From Lactarius indigo (taxonomy: Eukaryota > Basidiomycota > Agaricomycetes > Russulales > Russulaceae): a stretch of 64,000 nucleotides of DNA. Shown here in pieces: positions 23,701 to 35,600 of the stretch. The translations under genes and the position numbers were made by a program. The stretch lies in contig JAFKAC010000049.1 in NCBI GenBank assembly GCA_025766275.1, positions 248,001 through 312,000 of the forward strand. Direction: 5' to 3'. Under the pieces are notes generated by a model. The model was given only the letters and a program-made list of their open reading frames with translations, searched no databases and was not told where the DNA came from. Position 1 is the first letter of the stretch, and the number at the start of each line of letters is the position of its first letter.

Positions 23701-26700
23701 TCAAGCCGCGCCATGCTCTATCAGTAATTGTATCACACTATGCTTCCCCTCCATACGTGCCATTCGGAGTGGTGTCATCCCGTAATGGCCAACTATGTTG
23801 ACGTCTGCCCCCCGTTCGATTAGCAGCCGTACAATCTCGGTGTACCCATTTCCTGATGCGTGGTATAATGGGGTGAAGCGATGGCGACATCTCGTGTCGA
23901 CAAGGGCATTGCGATCGAGTAACAACCGAGCGATGTCGGGGTGTCCGGTAAGAGACGAGTGGTCTAGTGGAGTATGACCATTCTTGTCACGACAATTCAC
24001 GTCTGCACCACGATCAATCAGTAGGCGCGCAACCTCCAATCTTCCTTTTTCCGATGCCACGTGCAATGCGGTTTTGCGGTCGGAGTTCCGAGAATTGACA
24101 TCAATCCCACCATCCAGCAAAGATTCAATGACCGTCAATCGTCCTCGTGCCGATGCAATATGTAGGCTCATCTCGTCTTCGCTATTGGAGGTATCTTCGT
24201 GACTGGTACTTCCTCCATTTGTATTTTCTGGCAAAAATTCATCGACATCTGAACCATCCTGAGATCCCGCTTCCAGTGGGGCCAAACCCATGCGCTCGGC
24301 CAGAAACCTTGCGACCTCGACCTTCCTGAGGCGTGACGCCATGTCGAAGGGGCATTCGTCGTGGCGATCGCGCACATTAGCATCCGCTCCCAACTCCAGT
24401 AACTGCTTCACAACATCCAGATGCCCCCCTCGAGCCGCTGCGTGTAATGGTGTCTGGCTTTCGCTATCTCTTGCGCCCACACTTGAGCCACGTTTGATGA
24501 GGAAACCCGCGACATCAAGCCTTCCATTACCCGATGCGCGATGTAACGGTGTTTTCTGGGAGCTGGTTTGTTTATCGACGTCTGCGCCACGGTCAACCAG
24601 CAACTCCGCGACCTCGAGATGTCCATTGGCTGATGCGTCATGAAGTGGAGACGAAAGATCGTGATCCTCGGCATTCACATCCGCTCCACGCTCAATGAGG
24701 AAAGTAGCAACGTCGAGCTTCCCATCGCCTGATGCGACCTGCAATGGAGTCTTCCCGTCTTCATTCCGCACATTGATGTCTACGCCGGCTTCAAGCAGTA
24801 TTTCCACGAGGTCGAGGAGTCCGTATCGCGATGCATGGTGCAATGGAGCCAGGCCGTCCCTATCTTCAAACGTAAGATTTGCACGATGCTCGATTAAGAA
24901 GCGCGCCACTTCGAATTTTCTGTCGCGCAGTGCTCGGTGTAGTGGCGTTTCTCCGTGCCGGTCCGTCTCATCCAGGGCTGCACCGCGTTGGATCAGTGAC
25001 CGAACAATGTCGAGGTAACCTGTGGATGACGCCAGATGCAACGGGGTCTGGAGATCTTCGTCCTGCACATTTGGATCAGCACCGTTAACAAGTAAGTCCT
25101 GGACAATATTGGGATGCCCATGTTTTGACGCCTGGTGCAATGGTGTTGACTGATCGTTATCACGGGACGCTACATTCGCACCACTCCTGATTAAAGTAAG
25201 CACAACCTCCGCATGTCCAAATTGTGATGCCATCGCCAATGCATTTTGACCTTCTTCGTCGCGCGAATCTAAGGATGCACCGCAATCAAGCAAATATTTC
25301 GCGATGTCCAGATGCCCGAGCCTTGATGCGGCTTGCAACGGGGACATGGTAACTTTATCCTGGGAATCTATATGTGCCCCACGCTCTACCAGCAGCCGGC
25401 ATACCTCCAGTGCACCACAATATACCGCAAAATGCAATGGAGTCAAGTCTGTTCTGTCGGTCAGGGTAACATTAACGTCTGCTTGGTGCTCGAGTAACAA
25501 TCGCACTGCGTCGCAATCACCGCTCATTGCTGCGCTGTGCAATGGACTGCGCCCTTCCATACCCGGGGCGTTGACATCCGCGCCATGCCGAAGTAGTGCA
25601 CGAACAACATCAAACTCTCGGTTGACGACTGCAGCAAACAAGGGGGTCACGTAACGACCGCCCTCGTCATGGATATCCTCTGGGCAGGTGACTGCGAGGT
25701 GTTCTACAATGCGGAGAAAACCACAGAGTGAAGCGTAGTATAATGGAGATCCCTCTGGCTCCTTCGGACGCGCAGTTACGATATGTTCTTCCCAGGGATA
25801 ATCAAGGTCGTACATCCAGACCCACGCCGCAAAAGATGGCATGTTCTGGTCAAAAAGACGCAACATGAGATCCTGGATATCTAACAACACGGTCCCAATT
25901 TTGGCATGCTCGACCCAGTGCCGGGCCGCGTAGATAGTAAGCGGTTGCTTTTCCACCACACTCTTGTCGACTTGGTCATCAAGGCTGAGCAAGACGCTGA
26001 GGCAAGCTCGCGCGAGAGTGGTGTGTGCAGAATGAGGGAGGACATGGTATCGAGAGAGACGGTCTCCTGCCTTGGAAAGGCGGTCAGATTCTAGAAACTC
26101 CCTGACCGTGAAATGCGCAAATTGAACGACCGGGAAACCATCTACATTGACGACAGTGATTAGACTGGAACAGGTCGATATCAAGCATTTCTGCGCGTCC
26201 TCAGAGCGCCAATCTATCTGGTCCTCCGAATCACCTTCGACGTCAAATAGAATGGCAAGGACGTCTGCGAGCTCTGCAAGGCGAAGTGGGCGGATGGAGA
26301 CGCAGAGGCACTGAAAAAGGCAGCGGGCGTATTCTTCGCTGTCCTTGTCGATGCCCAACAAGATACGCTCATATGTTTCATCCAACGTCTGAGGCAATTC
26401 CTTCAGGGCCCGCGCGATTGTTCCCGGAATGCGGAGACGCAACGCTTCCAGTTGACAAAAAACCCATCGGAACCTATGATCGAATGAGAAATAGTTAAGA
26501 TTTAGTGATATCGATTACTTACATCCCGTCGGCCTTCTCAGAGATCGTATCGATAACCAGTTTCTTGTCCTCCGATCTCCATTTTCGCATCTTGCGGTCC
26601 GAATGAACAACATGGGTGACGTAGTCAGTTATATCCTGCTTTTGACCGTCTTCTTCATGAAGAGAAACAGAATGAGACGCCAAAGGCTCGAGAGCTTCGA

Positions 26701-28516
26701 GGATATCGGCCTCGGGACGACCGGTCACACAAATGCGTAGATTCGGAAGTTGTGACTCAACAAGGTCTTCTATGAGTTCAAGGACCGCATCGCGTGGAGG
26801 AGGTACGCCAGATGTGTTGGGACACTCGTCGAGAGCATCTATGATGAGATAGATCGCCGGCTGCTCAGGGAGCAATAGCATATCCTTGAGGCATATGACC
26901 AGCGCATTGTCATCGGGTGACCGTGATCCATTATCGTATGTGGAATAAAGGCGAGAGAGGATTTCGTAGCAAGGGTCTGACTTGGCGCAGAGCTGCACGA
27001 GAAGGGATGATAGTAAGCCACGGACGTCTTGCTTTGCCACATTTCTGAAGTCGAAGTAGTAATAAGCCGTCAAGCCCAATCCTGCGTCACGTAGGGCCAT
27101 GGACTCTTCGATGACGGTGGAACTAATTGACAAATGTCAATATGAATACAACTCGATGAGGTAAACGGATGTGGCACACACCACAGAATGCTCTTCCCCG
27201 ATCCCGCTGTAAGGGGCTGCCGTCAGTTGCCGTGAGAGGAAGATCCTAGAATCACTTACGCTTGCCAAGGATCAACAGAAGACATCCCTTCGCATTCCAG
27301 TCCTTGAAGTTACCGCCTTGGGTAAACCACACCGCAGACCCGTCGCGAACACGTCTGCGCGCGATCACTTGATTTTCCGACGGGTCTGGCGGAGAAAGCC
27401 AACTAATAGATTTATCGTGTAAACGGTCACCTGTGAGACGAGTTTGTTTATCCTTCGGAGCTATGCGTTGTGGACGAGGCAACATACGGTTCATTTTGTT
27501 CATTTCGTTCACGACGTCTTGCATGGTGACTAAAGTTTCACCATAAGCGCGAGATATAATTCATAAGCAATATTTCAACGCACCGAGACTCTTCCGGATC
27601 GCGACGCTCGACGCCTCGCCACCTACGTAGACAACAACCTGATCAGATGTCCGAAGTCGACCAAGGCGCTTCACTCACCATCCATGACCACTTTCATATT
27701 GTTCATAAGACCATGGACAACCTCCAAGATGTGCGCCTCCATCATCCGGGCCTCGTCCTGTGTGAGCCGATCCAATCTACGCAGTATATTTTCGATCTCG
27801 CTGTCGCCTAACAACTTCTTGGCGAATTGCTCTGCAACGAGTTCAGGAACAACAACCTATGAACACGGTAAGGAAGCACTCACTGAATCGGCCTTGTTTT
27901 ATTTGTTTCTTCGCCTGAGAAAGGATAGAAAGCAACTCGACCATTATCTTCACGATAATCTCGGTCATCAAAGGGCTCAAGTCGATCTTGGTATAGATGT
28001 CGAGACGCTTGAGGAAGTTTCCGATGCACTCAAAGAGTTCAAGAAGGGCATCGTAACTCGCGCTGACACCTTCGGCCGCCTGATATGATCGGATATCAGA
28101 GGGGCATGTTGGCTGATAGAAAAGGAAGGAAAACACATACGGTGAAGAGGACATTGATGCCGACGAAGACCAGCTTTGCAGGTTGAAATGGGATCTGGTG
28201 AAGAAAGATTTTAAGAAAGGCGAGATCGTGACGATCGCTTGCGGCTGCGGCTCACGATACTAGTTGCTTCACCAAGAATTGCAGAGAAGGCGTGAACAAA
28301 TTGCACGACCGGGTTGAGACAATCGATGAACTTCCGATTCTTGTCCCGATATTCCTTGAACTCGTCCTTTTTCTTTTCGAGTAGCTGAAGGATGGCACCG
28401 GGAGAGTCGCAGCCGTTGATTTCTTCGGCGAAGGGATTGTCGTGGAGATCTATCTTCATTTGTTCGGCGTAATTATCCAACGCATTGCGAATCAACTGAA
28501 GGTTCTGGGAAGACAT
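23701..28516 (-). CDS. NLR-C: Goodbye-NACHT-ankyrin STAND protein (1437 aa)
   Basis: Ten exons in frame from ATG at 28516: 28516-28256, 28194-28141, 28079-27884, 27831-27679, 27622-27584, 27529-27488, 27430-27260, 27206-27182, 27122-26523, 26473-23701; total 4314 bases. Residues 1-220 match the fungal STAND N-terminal Goodbye-type helical domain (pattern 'SAILGEA ... PAKLVFVGINVLF'). The NACHT P-loop GKPGSGKS is at 304-311, assembled across an intron, and Walker B YLIIDALDEC at 405-414. The post-NACHT stretch 'FRWVFCQLEAL...LPQTLDETYERIL' follows. From about 750 there are roughly 20 ankyrin repeats split by an acidic Ser/Asp/Glu linker. Family role: nucleotide-driven oligomerising sensor, probably of non-self or self damage, in the cytosol. 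It lies 556 bases downstream of erv41-C on the same strand. It is the only intact copy of the tandem array. Ligand and output are unknown. Confidence 0.9.
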
Positions 28517-29072
28517 TGTTGAGAAGGCAAAGAGGGTTTGCAATAGTCGAGTTGAGTGAGGACGACCGCTAGCTGCAATCGATCACCACGTGTACTTCGT
28601 CTTGCGGAAAGCCAAATCCGAGGTCTGACTCAGCACAAGCGGGACGGTAGGCGCCTATTATGTGCATGATTGCGATTGGGCTCGAATAATGGCTCGAATG
28701 ATGCAGTCACTAAGGAATACAGTAGGAAAACTCTGAACGGTTCGGTACATCAGTAGTCTGTATGCGGTAAGTATCGTCAGTATTATAGTAATTATATAAC
28801 ATCTGTCGACCTGCTGGTCCGAGGGGGTCGCGGATGATCTTCCCGGCAACTCCCACGCTTCGGCGATTGTCCAGCACCAATTCTCACCAGTTGGCAATCC
28901 ATAAAGCTTGAGTCCACTCAAAATAAATGCTAGGAGAGAACAAACGCACAATTTATGGCTTCATCACGACAAGACGGAAAATCTAGTTGTTTTGGGTGGG
29001 GAAACGACAAGAACGCCGCACTCGCTCCAAGTACAACATCATACATCGCTCAACTACGACCCCCACCCCAAC

Positions 29073-30995
29073 CTAGTCGTCCTTCTTCCCCGTGTCCCGA
29101 GGCGGCGGCGGAGCCGCAAATCCACTCAACGGCGAGCGCGGCGTGGGTGGGAAGTGACCAAAGGACGGTGTACCAAGCCCCGGTGTACCAAGTCCTGGCG
29201 TACCAAGTCCCGGAGCAGGCGAGCCCAGCGTAGCCGCCGTCGCCGGCGTGCGCAACCCACCGCCGATGCCGCCGCCTGGTGACACCGGCCGGAATACGCC
29301 GGGCGAGAGCCCGAGCCCGGACGGCGTGCCGGGGTAGCCGCCGGATGCCGTGCGCCCAGAGAGAGGAGGCGGCACCGTGGCAGGCGAGTAGGGGGAGTAC
29401 GGCAGCATTGGGGAGCCCGCAGGCGAGTTGGCATAGCTCGACACACCGCTGTAGGTCGAACTGTAGGGCGATCCGCCCTCCGCCCAGCCGCCTGGACGCA
29501 ACGATGCGTTGCTTGGGCGTGCCCGGAGGGCTCCGCCGGTCCATTTGCTGCGCAGGGCGCTCCGTGATGAATCGGGGGTCGGGGCGATGCTACCTGTGTC
29601 GTCGGGCCCTGCGACGGCCAATATCATCCGGTCGGTTGCGCGGATGCCCCATGATGCGCACACGAATATGCCCCCGATAACCCCAACACAGCTATCGTAC
29701 AGATATGAGCCAGTGAGATAACGCGAACGGACGAAGGGTGACGTACCGGATGAAGAATTGGGCAAGCGTGGTGGTCCGCTGGATTAGGGTAAGACGGACG
29801 GGCTCGATATCAAACTTGAAGAAGATCCCAGGGACCCCCGAATGGGGACTGAGCTTCCGTTCGTAATGTGTGACACTATACTGATTTGTATGTAAAGGCG
29901 CCGTGCGTGGCGCAACATAAGTTGTCGGGACGACACGGAGATAATATTGATATGCGACAAATTCTGTAGGCAAATCAGCGGGGAAAGTCTCGGAAAGAGA
30001 TTGACGGACCATCGTGAGTGATTTCGAACGAATTGTCGAGAGGTTGGGTGATCTCTGGGAAATGCTTGCCGAAAGAAAACTCCGTGATAACGTGTGACAA
30101 GTTCATAACTGTGAGGTCTATGAAAATGAGCTCAGCAAAGAGGAGAAGAGTACATACGGCTATGGTCAACGTGAAGGGGATTGCTATATCCATGGCCGAG
30201 TGTAGTGATGTGGAGGTTCGCTGATCAAGGATGCATTGATGAAGGTCGCATTCGAATCACATTGAAGCGCACCACTAATTCTCTTGACGGCAAGCGAGCC
30301 ATAAATCCGGCACGCACTGCCGTCTCGAACATGATTGTAGGTAGGTTTGTACAAATCTTGGGAGCGATGGAAGAAATCTGCGAGGAAACCACGGGACTTG
30401 CGAGACTCGGCAATTGCTTGCCTTGCGGTGAGGGCCTCGGCGTGTTCTCTAATTAAAATATATGAGACCGGTCCAACCGAATTCCCACAGCGACTCACTT
30501 GAGTGTAGTAGCCTGTCCGATGTCAAACAGAGTCTGTACAAGGGTCAAGAAGTAAGTTGGAGTGTCGACGAAGCAAACGCTACGTACGCCGTCCCGGTGA
30601 AATCCCTTGCTGAGGTATAATCTGTCACCAACAACGTCACGCAGGTCGACAGTCAAATCTGAGGGTACAGTCAGCATCCTGAGGACTCGCAGGGAGGTAT
30701 GATACGCACATCTGCAAGGCATATTGACGATCAAATCGACATTGACGTCCAAATAACTCGAGGGGGTGTGATCCACGCCGAACTCGTAATCTGGCCAGCC
30801 CCATACAAACTCGCCAATATCATTCGCGACGAGAAGAAGAGCAATGAAGGCAATAAAGAGAGTGAAGAAACCACGCTCGCTTGAGCGGGTACGATATGTC
30901 GAGGGGAGTTTGGGAAAAGCATCGAAACTCTTGAGTGGCGCAGGTGCAACAGCGTCGATCTTGTCCAGAAGAGAGAGCTCCTCGTGCGGGTCCAT
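29073..30995 (-). CDS. erv41: Erv41/ERGIC2-type ER-Golgi vesicle protein (524 aa), intact copy C
   Basis: Eight exons in frame: 30995-30710, 30658-30588, 30533-30499, 30448-30273, 30220-30158, 30117-30010, 29963-29747, 29691-29073; total 1575 bases. The N-terminus 'LKSFDAFPKLPSTYRTRSSE' followed by a hydrophobic segment is the ERGIC N-terminal domain. 'VDLRDVVGDRLYLSKGF', 'CRIYGSLAVKRISANLHI', 'NLSHVITEFSFG' and 'VPGIFFKFDIEPVRL' match the COPII-coat-associated lumenal domain. A second membrane segment (VGVIGGIFVCASWGI) near the end is typical. Known role: with Erv46 it cycles between ER and Golgi in COPII/COPI vesicles and retrieves ER residents. The cytosolic tail is unusually long (about 190 residues after the second membrane segment) and Pro/Gly/Ser-rich, with tandem GLGTP units; this goes beyond the yeast family length of about 350. 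It is divergent from the LENG1-like gene (172 bases between start codons). Confidence 0.93.
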
Positions 30996-31167
30996 GCCTG
31001 CGGTCGACTAGAAAGGGAAGAGCGAAAGGGCGTTTTAGAGAGAAATATTACAACGTTGAGCTGCGCGAGTTACGTGGTGATCCGCTTCAGGCTGATGTGG
31101 CAGGACCCCGGAACCACCCACCCTTTCGAGACCTCCTGTCACCCTCTTCTTCGTCTTGTCACCAACG
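30996..31167. promoter_or_regulatory. Shared bidirectional promoter, erv41 / LENG1-like
   Basis: The two ATGs point away from each other with only 172 bases between them, so both promoters must lie here or overlap the 5' untranslated regions. No clear TATA box. The same interval, degraded, is present in units A and B. Confidence 0.6.
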
Positions 31168-32192
31168 ATGGGCAAGCTTAACATCGCTCACCACAAGTCA
31201 TATCACCCGTATCGACTCGACAACATCGAGCGGGTCCGTCGCGATGAAGAAGCCGCCAAGCGCAAGCAGACAGAGGATACTGATCGTGCACTCGTAGCCG
31301 TACGTCTACGTCTACTCCTACCCGTGATATTCACAACTCCCTGCAGGACGCCGAATCTCGTCTGGATGCACTACGTTCGCGCGCGGGTATCGCCCCTCCA
31401 CACTCCCCGCCACCAGGCGATGTAGATGCCGAGGGCCCTGCGCCGCCTGTCGCATCAGGGTCAGGGTCTTCTTCCATAACTCTGTCTAATGGTCATATCA
31501 ACCTCTTCGCCGACCTCGAGGAGCACACCGCGGCGGTCGCAGCGCGCGCCTCGAAGTCGAAGCCTGCAGTGACCGACGCAGACCGCGGCGTGGCGCTCGC
31601 TCCAACCAAGCAGGACCTCAATCCATGGTACTCGTCGTCGTCTGCCCCCAAAGACAGTGACAACGATAAAATTGCCGCAGCACGAAGGTGGAGCTCCCTT
31701 GTTTGCGTACCTTGAGAGCAGCGCACCTGAACCTTGCTCCCTTGCCATATGTGCAGACAACGCGATCTGGCGCGCCAAGTCCGAGCTGACCCACTTGCCT
31801 CGGTCCCCTCGCACCTCATGCGGCCCTCCCGTTCGACACCTTCGTCGCTACCACCACCATCCCAACACCGCCCACCGCGCAGCCGTCACCCACAGCCGCC
31901 TCAGCCTCAGCCACCTCAGCCGCAGCCGGCCGCGTCGTCAGCCTCACGCGAGGGCCGCCTGGCACGTGAGTCAGCCGAGCGAGAACGCGCGCTGGCCCTT
32001 GTGCGGCGCAAGCAACGTGAGCGCGCAGAGAGCGCCACTGCGACCCCGAGCACGGTGCACGGCGGCTATGCAGACGTTTTTAATCGGCTCGAGGTGGAGG
32101 ACGCGCATCGTGAGCGCGACCGCGCGTGGCGTCAGCGGCGGTGGGAGGACGATGCCGATAAAGACCGGCGCCCGCGGCCGAAGCGGCGTTGA
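31168..32192 (+). CDS. LENG1-like protein with N-terminal Cir_N domain (302 aa)
   Basis: Three exons: 31168-31299, 31347-31687, 31757-32192, total 909 bases in frame. The N-terminus MGKLNIAHHKSYHPYRLDN followed by 'IERVRRDEEAAKRKQ' is the Cir_N domain (N-terminal domain of CBF1-interacting corepressor) shared by LENG1 and CWC25-type proteins. 'DAESRLDALRSRAG' and 'GHINLFADLE', then 'DNDKIAAARRQRDLARQ' and a basic C-terminus with 'GGYADVFNRLEVEDAHRERD', follow the LENG1 layout (a charged nuclear protein linked to RNA processing by family association). A low-complexity Pro/Gln stretch (QPQPPQPQP) lies mid-protein. First-intron splice sites (gtacgt...ctgcag) restore the DAESRLD frame. Truncated copies of its 5' end lie in units A and B. 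Confidence 0.88.
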
Positions 32193-32690
32193 AGTCTATC
32201 GGTCGACGCACTGTCGTCCATGTATTTTTGTTCTGGCTCGGACATCGATGATGTACCCTCCTAGAGCTTGCTGTTCGTAAGACCTTCTTGAGGCACGGGT
32301 CTATCTGAAGGTGGAACGAAGATGGCAAACAGATTCGAGTGTACATGCAAGTCTACTCAGCAGCAAGCGTTTTATTCCCTGCAGCTGCCTCCGCGAGAGA
32401 CGTGTATCAGCATAGCTGCGACACGAACTTAGGTTTACCCTATGTAGCACTTAACAATACGCGATCCATATTTTCTGTAACTCCCATTCTGCGTTGTATA
32501 TATAGTACTTCCCAATAGAACATCTCTCCGTTCCCTTGCGGAGCGGCTTTACAACGTCAGGCAGTCGTCAGGCTCGGCGTCAAGTGTCGGGCTCAAGCGC
32601 GCGACACGTATCTACCGTTCCAAATATGACGATCATTGTAATTGGACATCCCAGGAAGGTGTCTGACTCACTGAACTCGACCACTCCACA
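32193..32690 (+). promoter_or_regulatory. Intergenic region and likely promoter of NLR-D
   Basis: About 500 bases between the LENG1-like stop and the NLR-D start, both on the plus strand. A TATA-like string, tgtatatatagt, lies at about 32495-32506, roughly 190 bases before the ATG. It must also hold the 3' end of the LENG1-like transcript. No other gene seen. Confidence 0.45.
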
Positions 32691-35600
32691 ATGTCTTCCC
32701 CGAACTTCCAGTCGATCCGCGACGCATTGGAGAAGTACACTGAACAAATGAAGACAGATCTGCAGGATAATCCTTTCGTCGAAGAGGTCAAGCGCTGTGA
32801 TTCCCCCAATGACGTCCTTGAGTTACTTGAGAAGACTAAGAACGAGTTCAAGGAATATCGGGACAGAAATCGGAAGTACATCGATTGCCTTAACCCGGTT
32901 GTGCAGTTCGTTCACACCTTCTCTGCAATTCTTGGCGAGGCAGCCAGTCTGGTGAGCTGCGAGCGATCGTCAAGTTCTCGTTTATTCACTCCATCTCCAT
33001 TAGGTTCCGTTCCAACCTGCAAAGCTGGTCTTTGTTGGCATCAATACCCTCTTCACCGTGCGTGTCTTTCTTTCATTTCTATGAGTCAACCATGTCCCCT
33101 CTGATATCCGAACATATCAGGCGACTGAAGGTGTGACCGCGAGCTATGACGCTCTCCTTGATCTCTTTGAGTGCATCGGAAGCTTCCTCAAACGCCTCGA
33201 AATTTATACTAGAATCGACGACCTGAGCCCTTCGATGAAGGATGTAATCGGAAAGATAATGATCGAATTACTCTCCATCCTTTCCCAGGCGAAGAAGCAA
33301 ATCAAACAGGGACGACTCAGTAAGCGCTTCGTTACTGTGTCGATAGGTTACTATTCCTGAACTCGTTGCAGAGAAATTCGCAAAGAAGTTGCTGGGGGAC
33401 AGCGAAGTCGAAAATATACTGCGTAGATTGGACCGGCTCACCAAGGACGAGGCCCACATGACGGATGCGCACATCTTGGAGGTTGTACATGGTCTCATGA
33501 ACCATATGAAAGTGGTTATGGATGGTGAGTGAAGCCACTTGGTTGACTCCGAACATCTGATCAGATCGTTGCCCGTGGCTCTGTGTAGGCGGCGAGGCAT
33601 CAATCGCTGCGATCCGGGAGACTCTCGGTATGTTCCAATACTGCCTATGAATCGTTTCCCGTGCTCACGGCCAAATGCTAGTTACCATGCAGGACGCCTT
33701 GAACGAAATAAACAAAATGAACCGTGTGTTGTCTGGTACACTATGCGTGGGCCCGAAGCTGAGGGTGAACCCGCCTTACAGGTGACCGTTTACATGAACA
33801 ATCTAGAAGTTGGCTTTCCCCGCCAGACCCGTCGGAAAATCACGTGATCGCGCGCGGCGATATTCGCGATGGCTCTGCGGTGTGGTTAACCCGAAGCAGC
33901 AACTTCAAGGAGTGGAATGCGAAGGGTTGTCTTTTGTGGATTCTTGGAAATCGTACGCGATCCTGAAGGCTTCTTTTAATTTCTGGTGACTGACGGTAGC
34001 CCGTCGCTGTAGCGGGATCTGGGAAGAGCATTCTGTGGTGTGTGCCCATCCGTTTACCTCGTACGGCTCAATTCATATGATTGATATTTTCTGACTAGCT
34101 CCACCATCATTGAGGAGTCCATGGCTCTACGTGACGCGGGGTTGGGCTTGACGGCATATTATTACTTCGACTTCAGAAATACCGCAAAGCAGGATGTCCG
34201 TGGTTTACTGTCGTCCCTTCTCGTGCAACTCTGCGCCAAATCAGATGCTTGCTATCAAGTCCTTTCCCGCCTTTATTCCACCTACGATAATGGATCACGG
34301 TCGCCCGAAAACAAAGCGCTTATCAAGTGCTTGAAGGACATGCTGGGACTCCCCGTGCAGCCGGTGATTTATCTCATCATAGATGCTCTCGATGAGTGCC
34401 CCAGCACCTCTGGTGTAGTATCCCCACGCGATCGGGTGCTTGAACTCATAGGAGACCTTGTTGGGTTACACCTTCCGAATCTTCGCATCTGCGTGACCAG
34501 TCGCCCTGCGGCCGATATCCTAGAAGCTCTTGGGCCTTTGGCACCTCACACTGTTTCTCTTCATGACGAAGACGGGCAGAAGCAGGATATCACCCACTAT
34601 GTCACCTCTGTTGTCCATTCGGATAGCAAGATGCGAAAATGGGGTGCACAAGATAAGAAATTAGTTATAGACACGATATCTGAGAGGGCGGACGGAATGT
34701 AGGCAAATCATTCTTCCTGGATCTCAGCTACTTATCATCTCATGATAGGTTCCAATGGGTTTTCTGTCAACTGGAAGCGTTGCGTCTTCGCAATCCAAGA
34801 ATGATCGCGCGCGCTCTGAATGAGTTGCCTCGGACCTTGGACGAAACATATGAGCGGATATTGCTAGGCATACACGAGGACAGCCAAGAACACGCCCGCT
34901 GTCTTTTTCAGTGCCTCTGTGTCTCAATCCGCCCACTTCGCCTTGCAGAGCTCGCAGAGATCCTTGCCGTTCTATTTGATACCGGACGTGATTCAGAGGA
35001 CTACATAGATTGGCGTTCTGAGGGTGCTCAGCAATCTCTATTATCGGCCTGTTCGAGCCTAGTTGCTGTCGTCAAAATCGACGATGGTTCGCCGGTTGTT
35101 CAATTCACACATTTCTCCGTCAGGGAGTACCTGACGTCCGACCGCCTTGCCAACACGACTCGGCAGCTCTCCTATCACGTCCTCCCACATTCTGCCCACA
35201 CTATTCTTGCGCGAGTTTCCCTCCGCGTCTTACTTGGCCTTGATGGCCAACTCAACGACTTTGGAGTGAGAAGACATCCTCTTGCCGTCTACGCGGCTCG
35301 GCACTGGATCGACCACGCCAAATTCGAGGACGTGTCATCCAGTATTCAGGAACTCATGGAGCGTCTCTTTGACCAGGAAAGGTCTTTCTTTACGACATGG
35401 GTCCAGATATATGACTTTGATCGTCCTTCGGAAGGGCAAATGGCAACAACTTCCTCGGATGGACCATTGGCATCTCCACTATACTACGCTTCGCTTTGTG
35501 GTCTCATCCACGTTGTAGAATACCTCGCGGCTACCCACCCAGAGGATATCAACACGCGTGGCGGTCACTACGTGACTCCCTTGTATGCTGCACTCACCAG

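Larger units (their letters stand above)
21561..31167. repeat. Tandem unit C of the triplication (intact)
   Basis: Third direct repeat. Similarity to A and B runs from about 21561, through NLR-C and erv41-C, across the shared promoter and into the first exon of the LENG1-like gene, ending near 31290. All genes here are open, so unit C plus the LENG1-like gene probably represents the ancestral arrangement. Confidence 0.85.

Noticed and set aside
31461..31819. Minus-strand open frames over the LENG1-like gene
   Set aside because: The plus strand gives an in-frame three-exon gene matching LENG1 from end to end; the opposite frames are shadows.
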